Positions 8,938 through 16,522 of a stretch of 64,000 nt of DNA are shown one piece after another. Source of the DNA: Hyunsoonleella pacifica (GTDB taxonomy: Bacteria; Bacteroidota; Bacteroidia; Flavobacteriales; Flavobacteriaceae); assembly GCF_004310335.1 (NCBI RefSeq), contig NZ_SIRS01000004.1, positions 124,001-188,000 on the forward strand. The letters run 5' to 3'. Within the stretch, counting starts at the first letter, position 1; the number at the start of each line of letters is the position of its first letter. The translations under genes and the position numbers were made by a program. The notes below the pieces were generated by a model, which saw nothing but the letters and a program-made list of their open reading frames with translations, had not been told where the DNA came from and made no database searches.

Positions 8938-9981
8938 TTTACGAAATATTAATTTAGAGATTTTACCTTTACCAGCTGCGTACGCCATAGAGTCGTTTAA
9001 AAACCTAACAGTGTAAAAGCCTTCATCACTTAAGTGTTGCCATGTATTACCCGCATCATTACTAAAATCAATACCCTTAAAACCGACTGCTACTAATTCC
9101 ATTCCATTACTATTCGGTACATATTGCACACAACTACGATATCCTGGATTTTTATGTTGTGCAACTAACTCCCATGTTTTACCACCATCTTCAGTTCTAA
9201 TTTTATTGTCACTATTATCATCTGGGTTTGTATAATCGCCACCTATCGCAAATCCGTTTAGTTCATCATAAAAAGTAATGGAATAAATGCCTTCTGTATC
9301 TTTATCTTTGATTATAGGTGTATCGTACACTTTCCAAGTTTTAGCTTTATTGGGCGAGTAATATACACGCCCTGCAGTTGTAGCTATCCAAGTATGACTA
9401 CCAACAATTGCAATATTAGTATCACTGGCAGCAAAAGCTCCTTCATTTTCCAAGGCTTTTGGAATATCATCACAAGATAACTTAGTCCAATGTTCTCCTC
9501 TATCACGTGTAATAATAATGCTTAAACAACCATCTACAGCATCTCCTATAGCGATCCCCTCTTGATCATTCCAAAACTCCATAGAGTCGTAAAAAGCTTT
9601 TGGATGTGTTTCCTTGTAAACCACTTGATTATCAAAAATTCCTACACCAAATAGTAAGGCAGGGCTTTCTATACCCAAGACAAATCCACCTTCACTAGTA
9701 GCAGATATTGCTCTAAAGTTGGGTATTATTGTATCATATTTATGCTGTACTAAAAACTCGTAATCAGTAATACCTTCGTGTTCATTAAGTATTCCTACCT
9801 CACCCGCTGAAGTAGCAAAACACCCAAAACTTTCTCCATAAACTTCTAATGCTCTAACATTTAACAGAGAATCTTCAACAATATTTTCAATATTTACTTT
9901 AGAAATCCGATCTCTCCTTTTTTCCTGTTTTTTACAAGACACAAAAACCAAAAGCACTAAAACCACAATAAAATAACGCAT
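8935..9981 (-). CDS. Lipoprotein with BNR/YCF48-like beta-propeller
   Basis: The start MRYFIVVLVLLVFVSCKK is a lipoprotein signal with Cys at about residue 15; a longer in-frame start at 10029 would add 16 residues and bury the signal. The rest contains several repeats of the type GGKTWELV, GNTWQHLSDEGF and GEHWTKLSCDD, the BNR/YCF48 signature of six- or seven-bladed propellers. In this phylum such proteins are often labelled 'oxidoreductase' without evidence; a binding or scaffold role in the periplasm or at the surface is more reasonable. A terminator lies between it and the SCO gene, so it may be a separate transcript. Confidence 0.78.
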   Translation of the reverse strand: MRYFIVVLVLLVFVSCKKQEKRRDRISKVNIENIVEDSLLNVRALEVYGESFGCFATSAGEVGILNEHEGITDYEFLVQHKYDTIIPNFRAISATSEGGFVLGIESPALLFGVGIFDNQVVYKETHPKAFYDSMEFWNDQEGIAIGDAVDGCLSIIITRDRGEHWTKLSCDDIPKALENEGAFAASDTNIAIVGSHTWIATTAGRVYYSPNKAKTWKVYDTPIIKDKDTEGIYSITFYDELNGFAIGGDYTNPDDNSDNKIRTEDGGKTWELVAQHKNPGYRSCVQYVPNSNGMELVAVGFKGIDFSNDAGNTWQHLSDEGFYTVRFLNDSMAYAAGKGKISKLIFRK

Positions 9982-10005
9982 AATCTTGAATTTTATTAAA
10001 AATAG

Positions 10006-10037
10006 AAAAAGCTTCGAGAATAAACTCAAAGCTTTTA
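10006..10037 (-). terminator. Terminator after YHYH-MORN-SCO cassette 1
   Basis: AAAAAGCTT-C-GAG pairs with CTC-A-AAGCTTTT across six bases; read on the minus strand a T-rich run follows. The same AAGCTTCGAG core recurs in the terminator of cassette 2 at 15781. Confidence 0.65.
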
Positions 10038-10059
10038 ATCAAAAAATCTATTAATCAAA

Positions 10060-10728
10060 TCATCCTTCTTTTTTCAGTGCTTTAATATCTTCAATTAATT
10101 GTTGTACAGCTGTTTTATTTAAACCATTATAAATACCCCGGATGTGTCTTCGCTTATCAATCAAAACGAAGTTTTCGGTATGTAAAAAATCGTCCTTAGT
10201 TTTTAGCTTACCCAAATCTTCTTCCACAAAATAAGCTTGCCTTCCTAAATCATATATTAAAGAGCGTTCTCCTGTTACCAAATGCCATTTATCACTATCT
10301 ACTTGTTTATCCTCTGCATAAGCTTTTAATACAGAAACAGAATCTGTTTCTGGTGTAACCGTATGTGATAACAATAACACAGAATCATCTGTTAAAAATT
10401 CGTCTTGCAGTACCTTCATATTTGCTGTCATTTTAGGACAAATACCTGGACATGTTGTAAAAAAGAAATCTGCTATGTAAATTTTATCTTTAAATGTATT
10501 TTGTGTAACAATTTTCCCCTCTTGATTCACTAATTCAAAATCTGAAATTTTATGAAATGTATTCAGTTTTTCATCTTCAACATTAAACCAATGTGGCGTA
10601 AATGTTGCCTCGTTGTAAAAAGGTAAAGTAGTCACCCTGCCTTGTTTTTCCTCAATATTTTTACACGAGAAAGACAATACAAAAAGTACAATAGTATAAA
10701 ATATATATTTACATGTTAATCTTTTCAT
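10060..10728 (-). CDS. SCO family (SCO1/SenC) lipoprotein, cassette 1
   Basis: A lipoprotein signal (TIVLFVLSFSC, Cys22) is followed by a thioredoxin fold with CPGIC (Cys93 and Cys97) and the distal His in LHTENFVLID, the three copper ligands of SCO proteins. SCO proteins bring copper to, or reduce, the CuA site of cytochrome oxidases; they can also serve as general periplasmic thiol/copper proteins. The cbb3 oxidase in this window has no CuA site, so this copy probably serves another target. It overlaps the upstream MORN gene by 20 nt. A close paralogue lies at 15832. Confidence 0.9.
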   Translation of the reverse strand: MKRLTCKYIFYTIVLFVLSFSCKNIEEKQGRVTTLPFYNEATFTPHWFNVEDEKLNTFHKISDFELVNQEGKIVTQNTFKDKIYIADFFFTTCPGICPKMTANMKVLQDEFLTDDSVLLLSHTVTPETDSVSVLKAYAEDKQVDSDKWHLVTGERSLIYDLGRQAYFVEEDLGKLKTKDDFLHTENFVLIDKRRHIRGIYNGLNKTAVQQLIEDIKALKKEG

Positions 10729-11269
10729 CCTCTAATTCATAACACAATTTTGCTTTTCTTAAACCAAAAGTTCTACCATTTTTAGCTTCGTAATTAATAT
10801 AAATTTCTCCGTTTTTTAACCAAGCTTGCTGTAAGCCTTCTTCTTGACCTTTATTATAATGTGTCTTTCTTGCTATTTGCCCTGTAGAAAACCACCTTTT
10901 TTGTTCTCCTTGCTTCAGTCCATTTACAAATTGTGATTCGGATGCTAAAACCCCATTATCCCACCAAACTTTCATTGTATCGTCCAAACGATTTTCATTA
11001 TAATTAGATTCCTTTTGAAGTTTTCCATTAGCAAACCATTTTTGCGCCTTACCTTGTTTAGCTCCATCAATATAACCAATACGTTCAGCTATATTTCCAT
11101 TGGTATGAAAACTCACAGCATATCCATTAAATAGCTCATTTTCATGAAACCATCTACCAAGATTGGGCTTTAGGATAACTTCTTGTTTATTGACTTCTAT
11201 ATTTGCTACAGTTCTAGTAGAATTTTTATGTTTTGCACATCCAAAAACACAGCATAATATAAAACACAA
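10709..11269 (-). CDS. MORN-repeat lipoprotein (YwqK-like), cassette 1
   Basis: The protein carries at least four MORN/YwqK-type repeats (GYAVSFHTNGNIAERIGYID, GKAQKWFANGKLQKESNYN, DTMKVWWDNGVLASESQF, GEQKRWFSTGQIARKTHYN), which form an extended beta-sheet. 'YwqK antitoxin' is a database label, not a demonstrated role. The start is uncertain: TTG at 11269 gives a short lipoprotein signal (CFILCCVFGC); an ATG at 11350 would overlap the YHYH gene by 74 nt. The tight packing between the YHYH and SCO genes is repeated in cassette 2. Confidence 0.78.
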   Translation of the reverse strand: MCFILCCVFGCAKHKNSTRTVANIEVNKQEVILKPNLGRWFHENELFNGYAVSFHTNGNIAERIGYIDGAKQGKAQKWFANGKLQKESNYNENRLDDTMKVWWDNGVLASESQFVNGLKQGEQKRWFSTGQIARKTHYNKGQEEGLQQAWLKNGEIYINYEAKNGRTFGLRKAKLCYELEDEKINM

Positions 11270-11276
11270 ACAAAAC

Positions 11277-12053
11277 CTAGTTGATGCTACTTGGAGTGCC
11301 TTGATAATCTCCTGGAAAAATAATATAGTATTGATTAAGGTATAGTTCATTCTCGATATGATAATGGTATTCTACAATATCAGTAGTATGCTGAGTAACT
11401 GATGTGTGTCCGCCAGAAGCATCCAAATCGGTTGGATATGTTCCAGTAGAATTACATTTTCTTCCATAAATAAAAAATCCATCAGCCAATATACCTACTA
11501 ACTTTTCGTCATCATTTGTCCAAGCTTTTGGTTCTAAATGATAATGGTAAGCTTGCGGACCAATATGCCCACCTGTATAATCCAAACTAGCAGCTGCCTG
11601 ATTTAACGGTCCGTTACCTTCTTGATCATTATAAATTGCTGCACCACTTACAGCTATCCCTATAGCCCCTAAACGTGTAGCTGTAGAGGTACTCGCCAAT
11701 TGAGGATTTTGGGATACCATTAATGTTGCTGATGCATCATATCCTGGAATTCTACTTGGCGTAAGTTGCACGTTAGGCTCATCCATATAAAGCGCATTAC
11801 CTTCTCCCCAATAGACGGTTTCATGGTTAGGCAAACCTGTAGTTTCTATAACTACATTAGAGCCACTTAAATAAACATCTGTTTCATCTTTATCGAACTC
11901 AGCAAATGCTGGATGTAGTTCTCCTGTAGTTTCTTCTTCCATCTCTGTATCTTGAGAAGTACTATCATCACTATTGCCACAAGCTATAAAAGCAAATACA
12001 AAAAGTAAAGAAATACTTAAAAGGGTAAAAGATGGCTTTAATACATTTTTCAT
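11277..12053 (-). CDS. YHYH-domain lipoprotein, cassette 1
   Basis: A lipoprotein signal ending LLFVFAFIACG is followed by an acidic linker and a YHYH domain, with two literal YHYH motifs (AYHYHLEP and EYHYHIEN), GPLNQ, and ILADGFFIYGRK. The tyrosine/histidine clusters suggest a metal site, but no biochemical function is established for the family. CGNSDD after the signal resembles the acidic lipoprotein export signal of Flavobacteriia, so it may face outward. It is followed closely by the MORN and SCO genes. Paralogue at 17093. Confidence 0.88.
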   Translation of the reverse strand: MKNVLKPSFTLLSISLLFVFAFIACGNSDDSTSQDTEMEEETTGELHPAFAEFDKDETDVYLSGSNVVIETTGLPNHETVYWGEGNALYMDEPNVQLTPSRIPGYDASATLMVSQNPQLASTSTATRLGAIGIAVSGAAIYNDQEGNGPLNQAAASLDYTGGHIGPQAYHYHLEPKAWTNDDEKLVGILADGFFIYGRKCNSTGTYPTDLDASGGHTSVTQHTTDIVEYHYHIENELYLNQYYIIFPGDYQGTPSSIN

Positions 12054-12060
12054 ACTATTT

Positions 12061-12159
12061 TTATTTACAACAAACGCAAATCATTACGATGTTAAGAGTT
12101 ATCACTATTAGAACAATTGCTATTAGTAGATATATTAGTTTGTTCTGGTTAAGTTTCAT
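12061..12159 (-). CDS. Possible 32-residue single-pass membrane peptide
   Basis: An ATG at 12159 opens 32 codons: a short polar start (MKLNQNK), one long hydrophobic helix (LIYLLIAIVLIVITLNIVMI) and the cysteine-rich end CVCCK. The stop lies 7 nt before the YHYH start. It begins 23 nt after the -10 element of an ECF-type promoter, so it would be the first translated gene of cassette 1. The CxCC tail could bind metal at the membrane face. No homologue is known to me, and cassette 2 lacks an obvious counterpart, so it may be chance. Confidence 0.4.
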   Translation of the reverse strand: MKLNQNKLIYLLIAIVLIVITLNIVMICVCCK

Positions 12160-12181
12160 TTATTTGGGGTTTGTTTATCTT

Positions 12182-12212
12182 TTTAGATGCATGTTTTAAA
12201 GAAAACTTGTGC
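12182..12212 (-). promoter_or_regulatory. ECF promoter, site 4 (before cassette 1)
   Basis: The minus strand reads GCACAAGTTT, then 13 nt after the AAGTTT block CATCTAAA (12182-12189). Sequence and spacing are the same as at sites 1-3 (15723, 15025, 14075). Confidence 0.6.
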
Positions 12213-12220
12213 TTTTAATA

Positions 12221-12259
12221 AAAAAGACTTCATAATTAGTATTTATATGAAGCCTTTTT
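12221..12259 (-). terminator. Terminator of the CotH gene
   Basis: AAAAAGACTTCATA pairs with TATGAAGCCTTTTT with one mismatch; on the minus strand it ends in a T run, 20 nt after the CotH stop. It separates the CotH transcript from cassette 1. Confidence 0.7.
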
Positions 12260-12279
12260 CTACCAATCAACCAAACAAA

Positions 12280-13728
12280 TTATTTGTTTAAATAACTATT
12301 CACTGCTGTTGTGCGAGATGATACGTGACTCTTCAATTCATTAACTGCTACTTGAAAATCTGCACTTGTATTTAAAAAGGTATATCCTGAGACTTCTGAT
12401 GTAGCATATTGCTCAATTAATGCAGTATACGAATCGTAAAGCGCTTGTATGCTACTCACTTTAAACGGACCATCAATTACTTCTTGTAAATAGGTGTCAT
12501 ATTTAGCTTTGTATACTTCATCTTGATACATGTACCCAATTAATGGCCATTCAGACGCTGAAATATCAGAAAAATCCAAACTGGGAGATCCCCCACGTTT
12601 CCCTTCTTGTAATGCTTCATTATTATCCCAGGGAATCCAAGTTAATTTATTAGTATCTGAATTATTATATAGATAATAATTATGTGTCATACGTCCATAA
12701 GTATCCCAGTTTTGAATAACTGTATTTACTGCCAAATATTTTAAAAATACATCTGTATCAAAAACAGTCTCTAGATTATTTCTCCATGTAACAGCATCAG
12801 TAGTTCTTAAATTATCATTTATGGCAGTTAGCAATGCTTGTACATCTGAAAAATCAGCTTCATCTTCATTAGTTTTCTTTTCATATTCATCTTCATTATA
12901 AGTGCCCACTGCAAAACTGGCTGCATCTCCATCTGGTTTATATAAATTACCATCATCATCAGAGAATTGTGTATCTAAAACACTTCCATCAACTTCTTCA
13001 ACTAACGTATACAATCCAAAATACTCAGGGCCGTTACCATGATCTACATAAAGTGTATAAAACGCAGTATGGGAGCCTACTAACCCAGCATTTCTAAATA
13101 CATCTCCTGCAACTTTTTCTCGTAGCATAGATTTGTCATCATAATTATTTTTGAGACTAAACTTTTTAAAACCATAAAAACGTTGGTTATCTATTTGAGG
13201 ATAATCATCCTCAAACTCATCAAAATCTAGTTTAAATGACAGCTTTAAAATCCCGTTTCGCCAACTAGATTGTAAACTGGAATTCCCTTTAAATCTTACG
13301 CCTACACGATACCATTGTTTACCATTATAAAACACTTCGGCTGGCACAAAAATTGGGTCTTCATCGGTTTCGATTAAACCGCCACCTGGACCACCGCCAC
13401 CAGACCCAAAACTACCGTACATAGCCGTCATATCATCCAACATACTTTGCCAACGGGTTTCTGTAATTACTATATCTAGCCTTTTTACTGTGTTATCCTC
13501 AAACACTTCATCAAAATTAGGATCTATATCTTTAGTATGTGTTTCTGTAGTCCAATCTGTAGCTTCAAAATCTGTATCATCTACAACTACCTCAACGTCT
13601 TCCTCTTCCCCTTCTTCCAAGATTTCTTCTGTATTAGAATCATCATTGCTACATCCTATTAGTGCAACTAAAATCAATATTAACAAAGAGGTCTTTATTG
13701 TTACCTTAAATATATTTATCTTATTCAT
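12280..13728 (-). CDS. CotH-kinase family lipoprotein
   Basis: A lipoprotein signal (ILILVALIGC) is followed by a strongly acidic stretch (SNDDSNTEEILEEGEEEDVE), typical of exported flavobacterial lipoproteins, then a CotH kinase domain: VRFKGNSSLQ, KKFSLKNNYDDKSMLREK, EYFGLYTLVEEVDG and LTWIPWDNNEAL. CotH proteins are atypical kinases; the Bacillus CotH phosphorylates spore-coat proteins, and other members occur on bacterial surfaces or modify secreted proteins. The glycine-rich insert FGSGGGGPGGG lies before the domain. It follows the EF-hand gene by 20 nt; Ca-binding partner and kinase may act together, which is inference. Confidence 0.9.
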   Translation of the reverse strand: MNKINIFKVTIKTSLLILILVALIGCSNDDSNTEEILEEGEEEDVEVVVDDTDFEATDWTTETHTKDIDPNFDEVFEDNTVKRLDIVITETRWQSMLDDMTAMYGSFGSGGGGPGGGLIETDEDPIFVPAEVFYNGKQWYRVGVRFKGNSSLQSSWRNGILKLSFKLDFDEFEDDYPQIDNQRFYGFKKFSLKNNYDDKSMLREKVAGDVFRNAGLVGSHTAFYTLYVDHGNGPEYFGLYTLVEEVDGSVLDTQFSDDDGNLYKPDGDAASFAVGTYNEDEYEKKTNEDEADFSDVQALLTAINDNLRTTDAVTWRNNLETVFDTDVFLKYLAVNTVIQNWDTYGRMTHNYYLYNNSDTNKLTWIPWDNNEALQEGKRGGSPSLDFSDISASEWPLIGYMYQDEVYKAKYDTYLQEVIDGPFKVSSIQALYDSYTALIEQYATSEVSGYTFLNTSADFQVAVNELKSHVSSRTTAVNSYLNK

Positions 13729-13748
13729 ACCTTCAATTTTTTAAAATT

Positions 13749-14048
13749 TTAATCTCTTTCTTTCCCATCTTTTCTACGTTTTGGTTTTGGGGCTTTCTTT
13801 AATTCTTCTTCAGTAATAAAACCATCTTCATTAGCATCAACTTCATCAAAATGTTCTTTTAAAGGACCTTTTATTTCCTTCTTTGATAATTTTCCATCTT
13901 CATTAGCATCCATTTTTTCTAATAACTGTTTGAAAGTTGGCGGCTCTCTTCTTTTTTGTTTATCATCAGATTGCCCAAAAGCGTTATTTGTCATAAACAG
14001 GGCGATAGCTACAATCAATAATGCCATTCTAAATTTGTCTCGTTTCAT
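13749..14048 (-). CDS. Secreted EF-hand protein
   Basis: A signal peptide (ALLIVAIALFMTNNAFGQ) precedes two canonical EF-hand loops, DANEDGKLSKKE and DANEDGFITEEE, with all the calcium-ligating positions present, separated by KGPLKEHFDEV. The C-terminus is very basic (KAPKPKRRKDGKERD). At 99 aa it is a minimal Ca-binding module for the periplasm or outside. It starts the EF-hand/CotH transcript, 27 nt after ECF promoter site 3. Confidence 0.9.
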   Translation of the reverse strand: MKRDKFRMALLIVAIALFMTNNAFGQSDDKQKRREPPTFKQLLEKMDANEDGKLSKKEIKGPLKEHFDEVDANEDGFITEEELKKAPKPKRRKDGKERD

Positions 14049-14074
14049 TGGTTTAAATTTTATCGTTATATATT

Positions 14075-14104
14075 TTTAGATGTGTTCATGATTCTAAACT
14101 TGTG
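14075..14104 (-). promoter_or_regulatory. ECF promoter, site 3 (before EF-hand/CotH)
   Basis: Minus strand CACAAGTTT, N13, CATCTAAA (14075-14082). Its distance to the EF-hand ATG (27 nt) suits a short leader. Confidence 0.6.
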
Positions 14105-14134
14105 GCTGCTAATGTTAAAAAAAGCATAAATAAA

Positions 14135-14164
14135 AAAGACGCTCTGGAATTGAGCGTCTTTATT
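14135..14164 (-). terminator. Terminator after the Spy-like gene
   Basis: AAGACGCTC and GAGCGTCTT form a perfect stem with a seven-base loop; on the minus strand it ends in TTTTTT. It closes the sigma / membrane / Spy-like transcript before the EF-hand promoter. Confidence 0.85.
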
Positions 14165-14177
14165 CTTTTTTAAACAA

Positions 14178-14693
14178 TTAATGTTCTGGTAGATGAGGAG
14201 GTCTGTGTTCTGGTCTAGGGGGTCGGTCTCTATGAGGTGGACCTTTTTCTCTAAATCCCCCTCTTAATGCATCTTGGAGTATTTTACCAAATCTTTCTTT
14301 TTGCTCAACACTACACAGTTCTTGAACTTCTTTAAAGTGCCGAAACACTTCTAAATCTTTTAAAGTCTCCATATCTCCAATTAAAACAGCAATAGAATCT
14401 ACATCTTTATCTACCATTGAGGTATCTGAGAAGCCACTAAACAATTTATCTTTTAATGTCCTAATTTCATCTGATATTCCTTTCATCTTTTGTCTATGCT
14501 TATGGGTTAAAGCTCTAAACGCTTGCTTTTGTTTATCATCAAAACCAAGTTCGTTTATCAAAAAATCAGCTGGAGGCTTGTGTTTCTGTACTTTTTGTTC
14601 TGTTTCACTACTACCTAAATAGTTGTAGAGAAAAAACCCATTTACAATAATAAGGAAGAGAAGTAAAATATATAAGGGTAAATTTTTCTTCAT
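14178..14693 (-). CDS. Membrane-anchored Spy/CpxP-like periplasmic protein
   Basis: One N-terminal membrane helix (LYILLLFLIIVNGFFLYNYL) is followed by a helical domain with LGFDDKQKQAFRALTHKHRQKMKGI, similar to the Spy/CpxP/ZraP group of periplasmic chaperones and metal sensors, and ends in a tail of P, R, H and E (HRDRPPRPEHRPPHLPEH). The histidine-rich tail could bind copper, zinc or nickel. It is third in the sigma operon, a place often held by a stress-sensing protein that works on the sigma/anti-sigma pair; metal sensing is inferred. Confidence 0.75.
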   Translation of the reverse strand: MKKNLPLYILLLFLIIVNGFFLYNYLGSSETEQKVQKHKPPADFLINELGFDDKQKQAFRALTHKHRQKMKGISDEIRTLKDKLFSGFSDTSMVDKDVDSIAVLIGDMETLKDLEVFRHFKEVQELCSVEQKERFGKILQDALRGGFREKGPPHRDRPPRPEHRPPHLPEH

Positions 14694-14695
14694 AA

Positions 14696-15016
14696 TTAAT
14701 TATTTAAAATTGAAGTACTTGTATCGTTAGTAGATAACCCATAAGACTCAGCAAACTCGCTAACATTTTCTTCATAAGTTGATGTTTCTTGTAATCTCGT
14801 AAATGCCATTACATTTAAAACTACAACGCAAACTAAAGTAGCCAACTGCAATTTAGGTGTAAACCAAGACCAAGCGATGTGTTCCTCCTTCTTTTCAGCA
14901 AATAAAACATGCATCGTTTTATCTTTAAAAAAGGGAGATACATTAACCGTTTCAGTATTATCCAAAATGTTTAAAGTCTCGTCAATTTTCTGTTGTAGGT
15001 TCTTATTGCTTTCCAT
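14696..15016 (-). CDS. Single-pass membrane protein, probable anti-sigma partner
   Basis: The 106-aa protein has a cytoplasmic-type N-terminal half (LQQKIDETLNILDNTETVNVSPFFKDK), one membrane helix (LQLATLVCVVVLNVMAF) and a short acidic/Thr-Ser-rich periplasmic tail. It sits between the sigma gene (38 nt) and the Spy-like gene (2 nt). The position and topology fit a small anti-sigma factor, although no known anti-sigma domain can be named. Size and layout are similar to the partner at 7959 but shorter. Confidence 0.68.
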   Translation of the reverse strand: MESNKNLQQKIDETLNILDNTETVNVSPFFKDKTMHVLFAEKKEEHIAWSWFTPKLQLATLVCVVVLNVMAFTRLQETSTYEENVSEFAESYGLSTNDTSTSILNN

Positions 15017-15024
15017 ATCAAATA

Positions 15025-15054
15025 TTTAGATGCATTAAGTTTTAAAAACTTGCG
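15025..15054 (-). promoter_or_regulatory. ECF promoter-like site 2 (between sigma and membrane partner)
   Basis: Minus strand CGCAAGTTT, N13, CATCTAAA (15025-15032), directly after the sigma stop codon. The -10 lies only 9 nt before the ATG at 15016, so a transcript would be nearly leaderless; this makes the site less secure than the others. Confidence 0.4.
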
Positions 15055-15633
15055 TTAATTATTGTTTTTATAAAAATTTTCTAAAAGCTTCTGTAAATTC
15101 TTTTTTGCCCTGAACATCAACGACTCCACTGAAGACAAACTTTTCCCCACAATATCACTAATCTCTTGATAGCTTTTTCCATCTACTTTATGCAAAGTAA
15201 AAACCACTTTTTGAATCTCTGGTAATTGGTTAATTGCATAAAATAGCGTCTCACTTTTTTCCTTATTTTCTAAAATAATCCCTGGATGGTTCATTTCCGT
15301 AAAATAACTGCTTTTATCTATAGGAATTTCATTTCCTAAAATCGATTGCATAAATCCAAAACGCTTTTTGGTGTTACGCTTTCTAATAAATTCCAAACAT
15401 TTATTGGTAGTTATCCGATAAATCCATGTGGACAATTTAGAATTTCCTTTAAATTTACTAATAGAATTAAATATTTCCACAAAAACCTCTTGTGCAATAT
15501 CCTCAGCATCCTCCTTGTTTGGAATAAACGAAATACATGTAGCAAATACCTTTTGCTGAAAATCATCCAACAACTTCCCATACGCATTGGCGTTATGGTT
15601 CCGTAATCCTGCTATAAACTCGTTTTCCGTCAA
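15055..15633 (-). CDS. ECF RNA polymerase sigma factor (second of two)
   Basis: Region 2 (CISFIPNKEDAEDIAQEVFV, then FKGNSKLSTWIYRITTNKCL for -10 reading) and region 4 (LPEIQKVVFTLHKVDGKSYQ then the HTH EISDIVGKSLSSVESLMFRA) are both clear; 192 aa is normal for ECF factors. It heads a minus-strand operon with a membrane partner and a Spy-like protein. A CAAGTTT-N13-CATCTAAA promoter lies upstream and the same motif precedes the EF-hand/CotH genes and cassette 1, so this factor most likely drives itself and its neighbours. Confidence 0.95.
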   Translation of the reverse strand: MTENEFIAGLRNHNANAYGKLLDDFQQKVFATCISFIPNKEDAEDIAQEVFVEIFNSISKFKGNSKLSTWIYRITTNKCLEFIRKRNTKKRFGFMQSILGNEIPIDKSSYFTEMNHPGIILENKEKSETLFYAINQLPEIQKVVFTLHKVDGKSYQEISDIVGKSLSSVESLMFRAKKNLQKLLENFYKNNN

Positions 15634-15688
15634 ATACCTAATTCAAATTACATTACCAATTCTATACTAATGATAATTTTTATCGATA

Positions 15689-15709
15689 CATCAAAGCTAA
15701 GCTTTGATG
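15689..15709 (-). other. Hairpin in the leader of the second sigma gene
   Basis: CATCAAAGC and GCTTTGATG pair perfectly around a 3-nt loop, between the predicted promoter (15723) and the ATG (15633). No T run follows, so it is not a standard terminator; it may stabilise or control the mRNA. Confidence 0.45.
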
Positions 15710-15722
15710 AAAGCTTTTTCAG

Positions 15723-15753
15723 TTTAGATGCTTAAAAAAAATAAAACTTGTGC
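15723..15753 (-). promoter_or_regulatory. ECF promoter, site 1 (before the second sigma gene)
   Basis: Minus strand GCACAAGTTT, N13 after AAGTTT, CATCTAAA (15723-15730). It predicts an mRNA leader of roughly 80 nt and autoregulation of the sigma gene. Confidence 0.6.
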
Positions 15754-15780
15754 TTTATATTATTTTTTTATCAAATACAG

Positions 15781-15812
15781 AAAAGCTTCGAGAATACTCC
15801 CGAAGCTTTTTA
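15781..15812 (-). terminator. Terminator after YHYH-MORN-SCO cassette 2
   Basis: AAAAGCTTCG and CGAAGCTTTT form a 10-bp stem. It shares its core with the terminator after cassette 1 (10006), which supports duplication of the whole unit. Confidence 0.65.
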
Positions 15813-15831
15813 TTAAATACACATAGCTACA

Positions 15832-16485
15832 TCAAATTTCTTGTTTTAATATTTCAATGTGTCGCTTTAAGCGTTCTACATCTATGGGTAAAGTACCATT
15901 ATAAACACCACGTATATACCCCAGTTTATCTACCAAAACAAAATTCTCAGTATGTATAAAATTATTTTCATCTTGAGTTTTTGTAAAATCTTCATCTGCA
16001 AAATAACCTGTTCTAGCAATAGCGTAAAGTGCATCTTTATCCCCTGTGACTAAATGCCATTTGTTAGAATTAACATTATATTTTTCAGCATAACGCTTTA
16101 GTAACGGCACTGAATCTCGCCAAGGCATTACAGTATGAGACAATAGCATAATATCCTTATCCGCTTTATAAGCTTCTTGAATAACTGCCATGTTTTTAGT
16201 AAGCTTAGGGCAAATACCTGGACAACTTGTAAAAAAGAAATCAGCAATGTAAATTTTACCTTTATACGTATTGTTGTTTACTGTATCTCCTTTTTGATTT
16301 ATAAATGCAAACTCAGGTATTTTATGTTTTGGTGTGTCCCATTCTGGAGTAAAATCTGCAGCATTAAAATAGGGTAATCTTGTAATTTTATTAGAGATAT
16401 TTTTATCCGTTTTAGTTTTACAAGATGTGCTAAATAATAAAATTATAGCAAAAAATAAATATGACAAGATGTTTCCTCGTGCCAT
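15832..16485 (-). CDS. SCO family (SCO1/SenC) lipoprotein, cassette 2
   Basis: From the start at 16485 the signal reads MARGNILSYLFFAIILLFSTSC, a good lipoprotein signal with Cys22; a longer form from 16545 would overlap the MORN gene by 23 nt. The thioredoxin-like domain has CPGIC (Cys88, Cys92) and the conserved His in FIHTENFVLVDK. It matches the SCO protein at 10060 over nearly its full length (for example KIYIADFFFT-CPGICPK and LLSHTV). The function proposed there applies; two copies in similar neighbourhoods suggest specialised partners rather than general oxidase assembly. Confidence 0.9.
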   Translation of the reverse strand: MARGNILSYLFFAIILLFSTSCKTKTDKNISNKITRLPYFNAADFTPEWDTPKHKIPEFAFINQKGDTVNNNTYKGKIYIADFFFTSCPGICPKLTKNMAVIQEAYKADKDIMLLSHTVMPWRDSVPLLKRYAEKYNVNSNKWHLVTGDKDALYAIARTGYFADEDFTKTQDENNFIHTENFVLVDKLGYIRGVYNGTLPIDVERLKRHIEILKQEI

Positions 16486-16522
16486 TAGAAGCAGTCGAAA
16501 ACAAATCAATTGAGAAAATATA

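Noticed and set aside
10709-11269. Toxin-antitoxin role for the MORN-repeat (YwqK-like) proteins
   Set aside because: The label comes from database naming. No toxin gene is adjacent, the proteins are lipoproteins with MORN repeats, and the context is YHYH and SCO genes.
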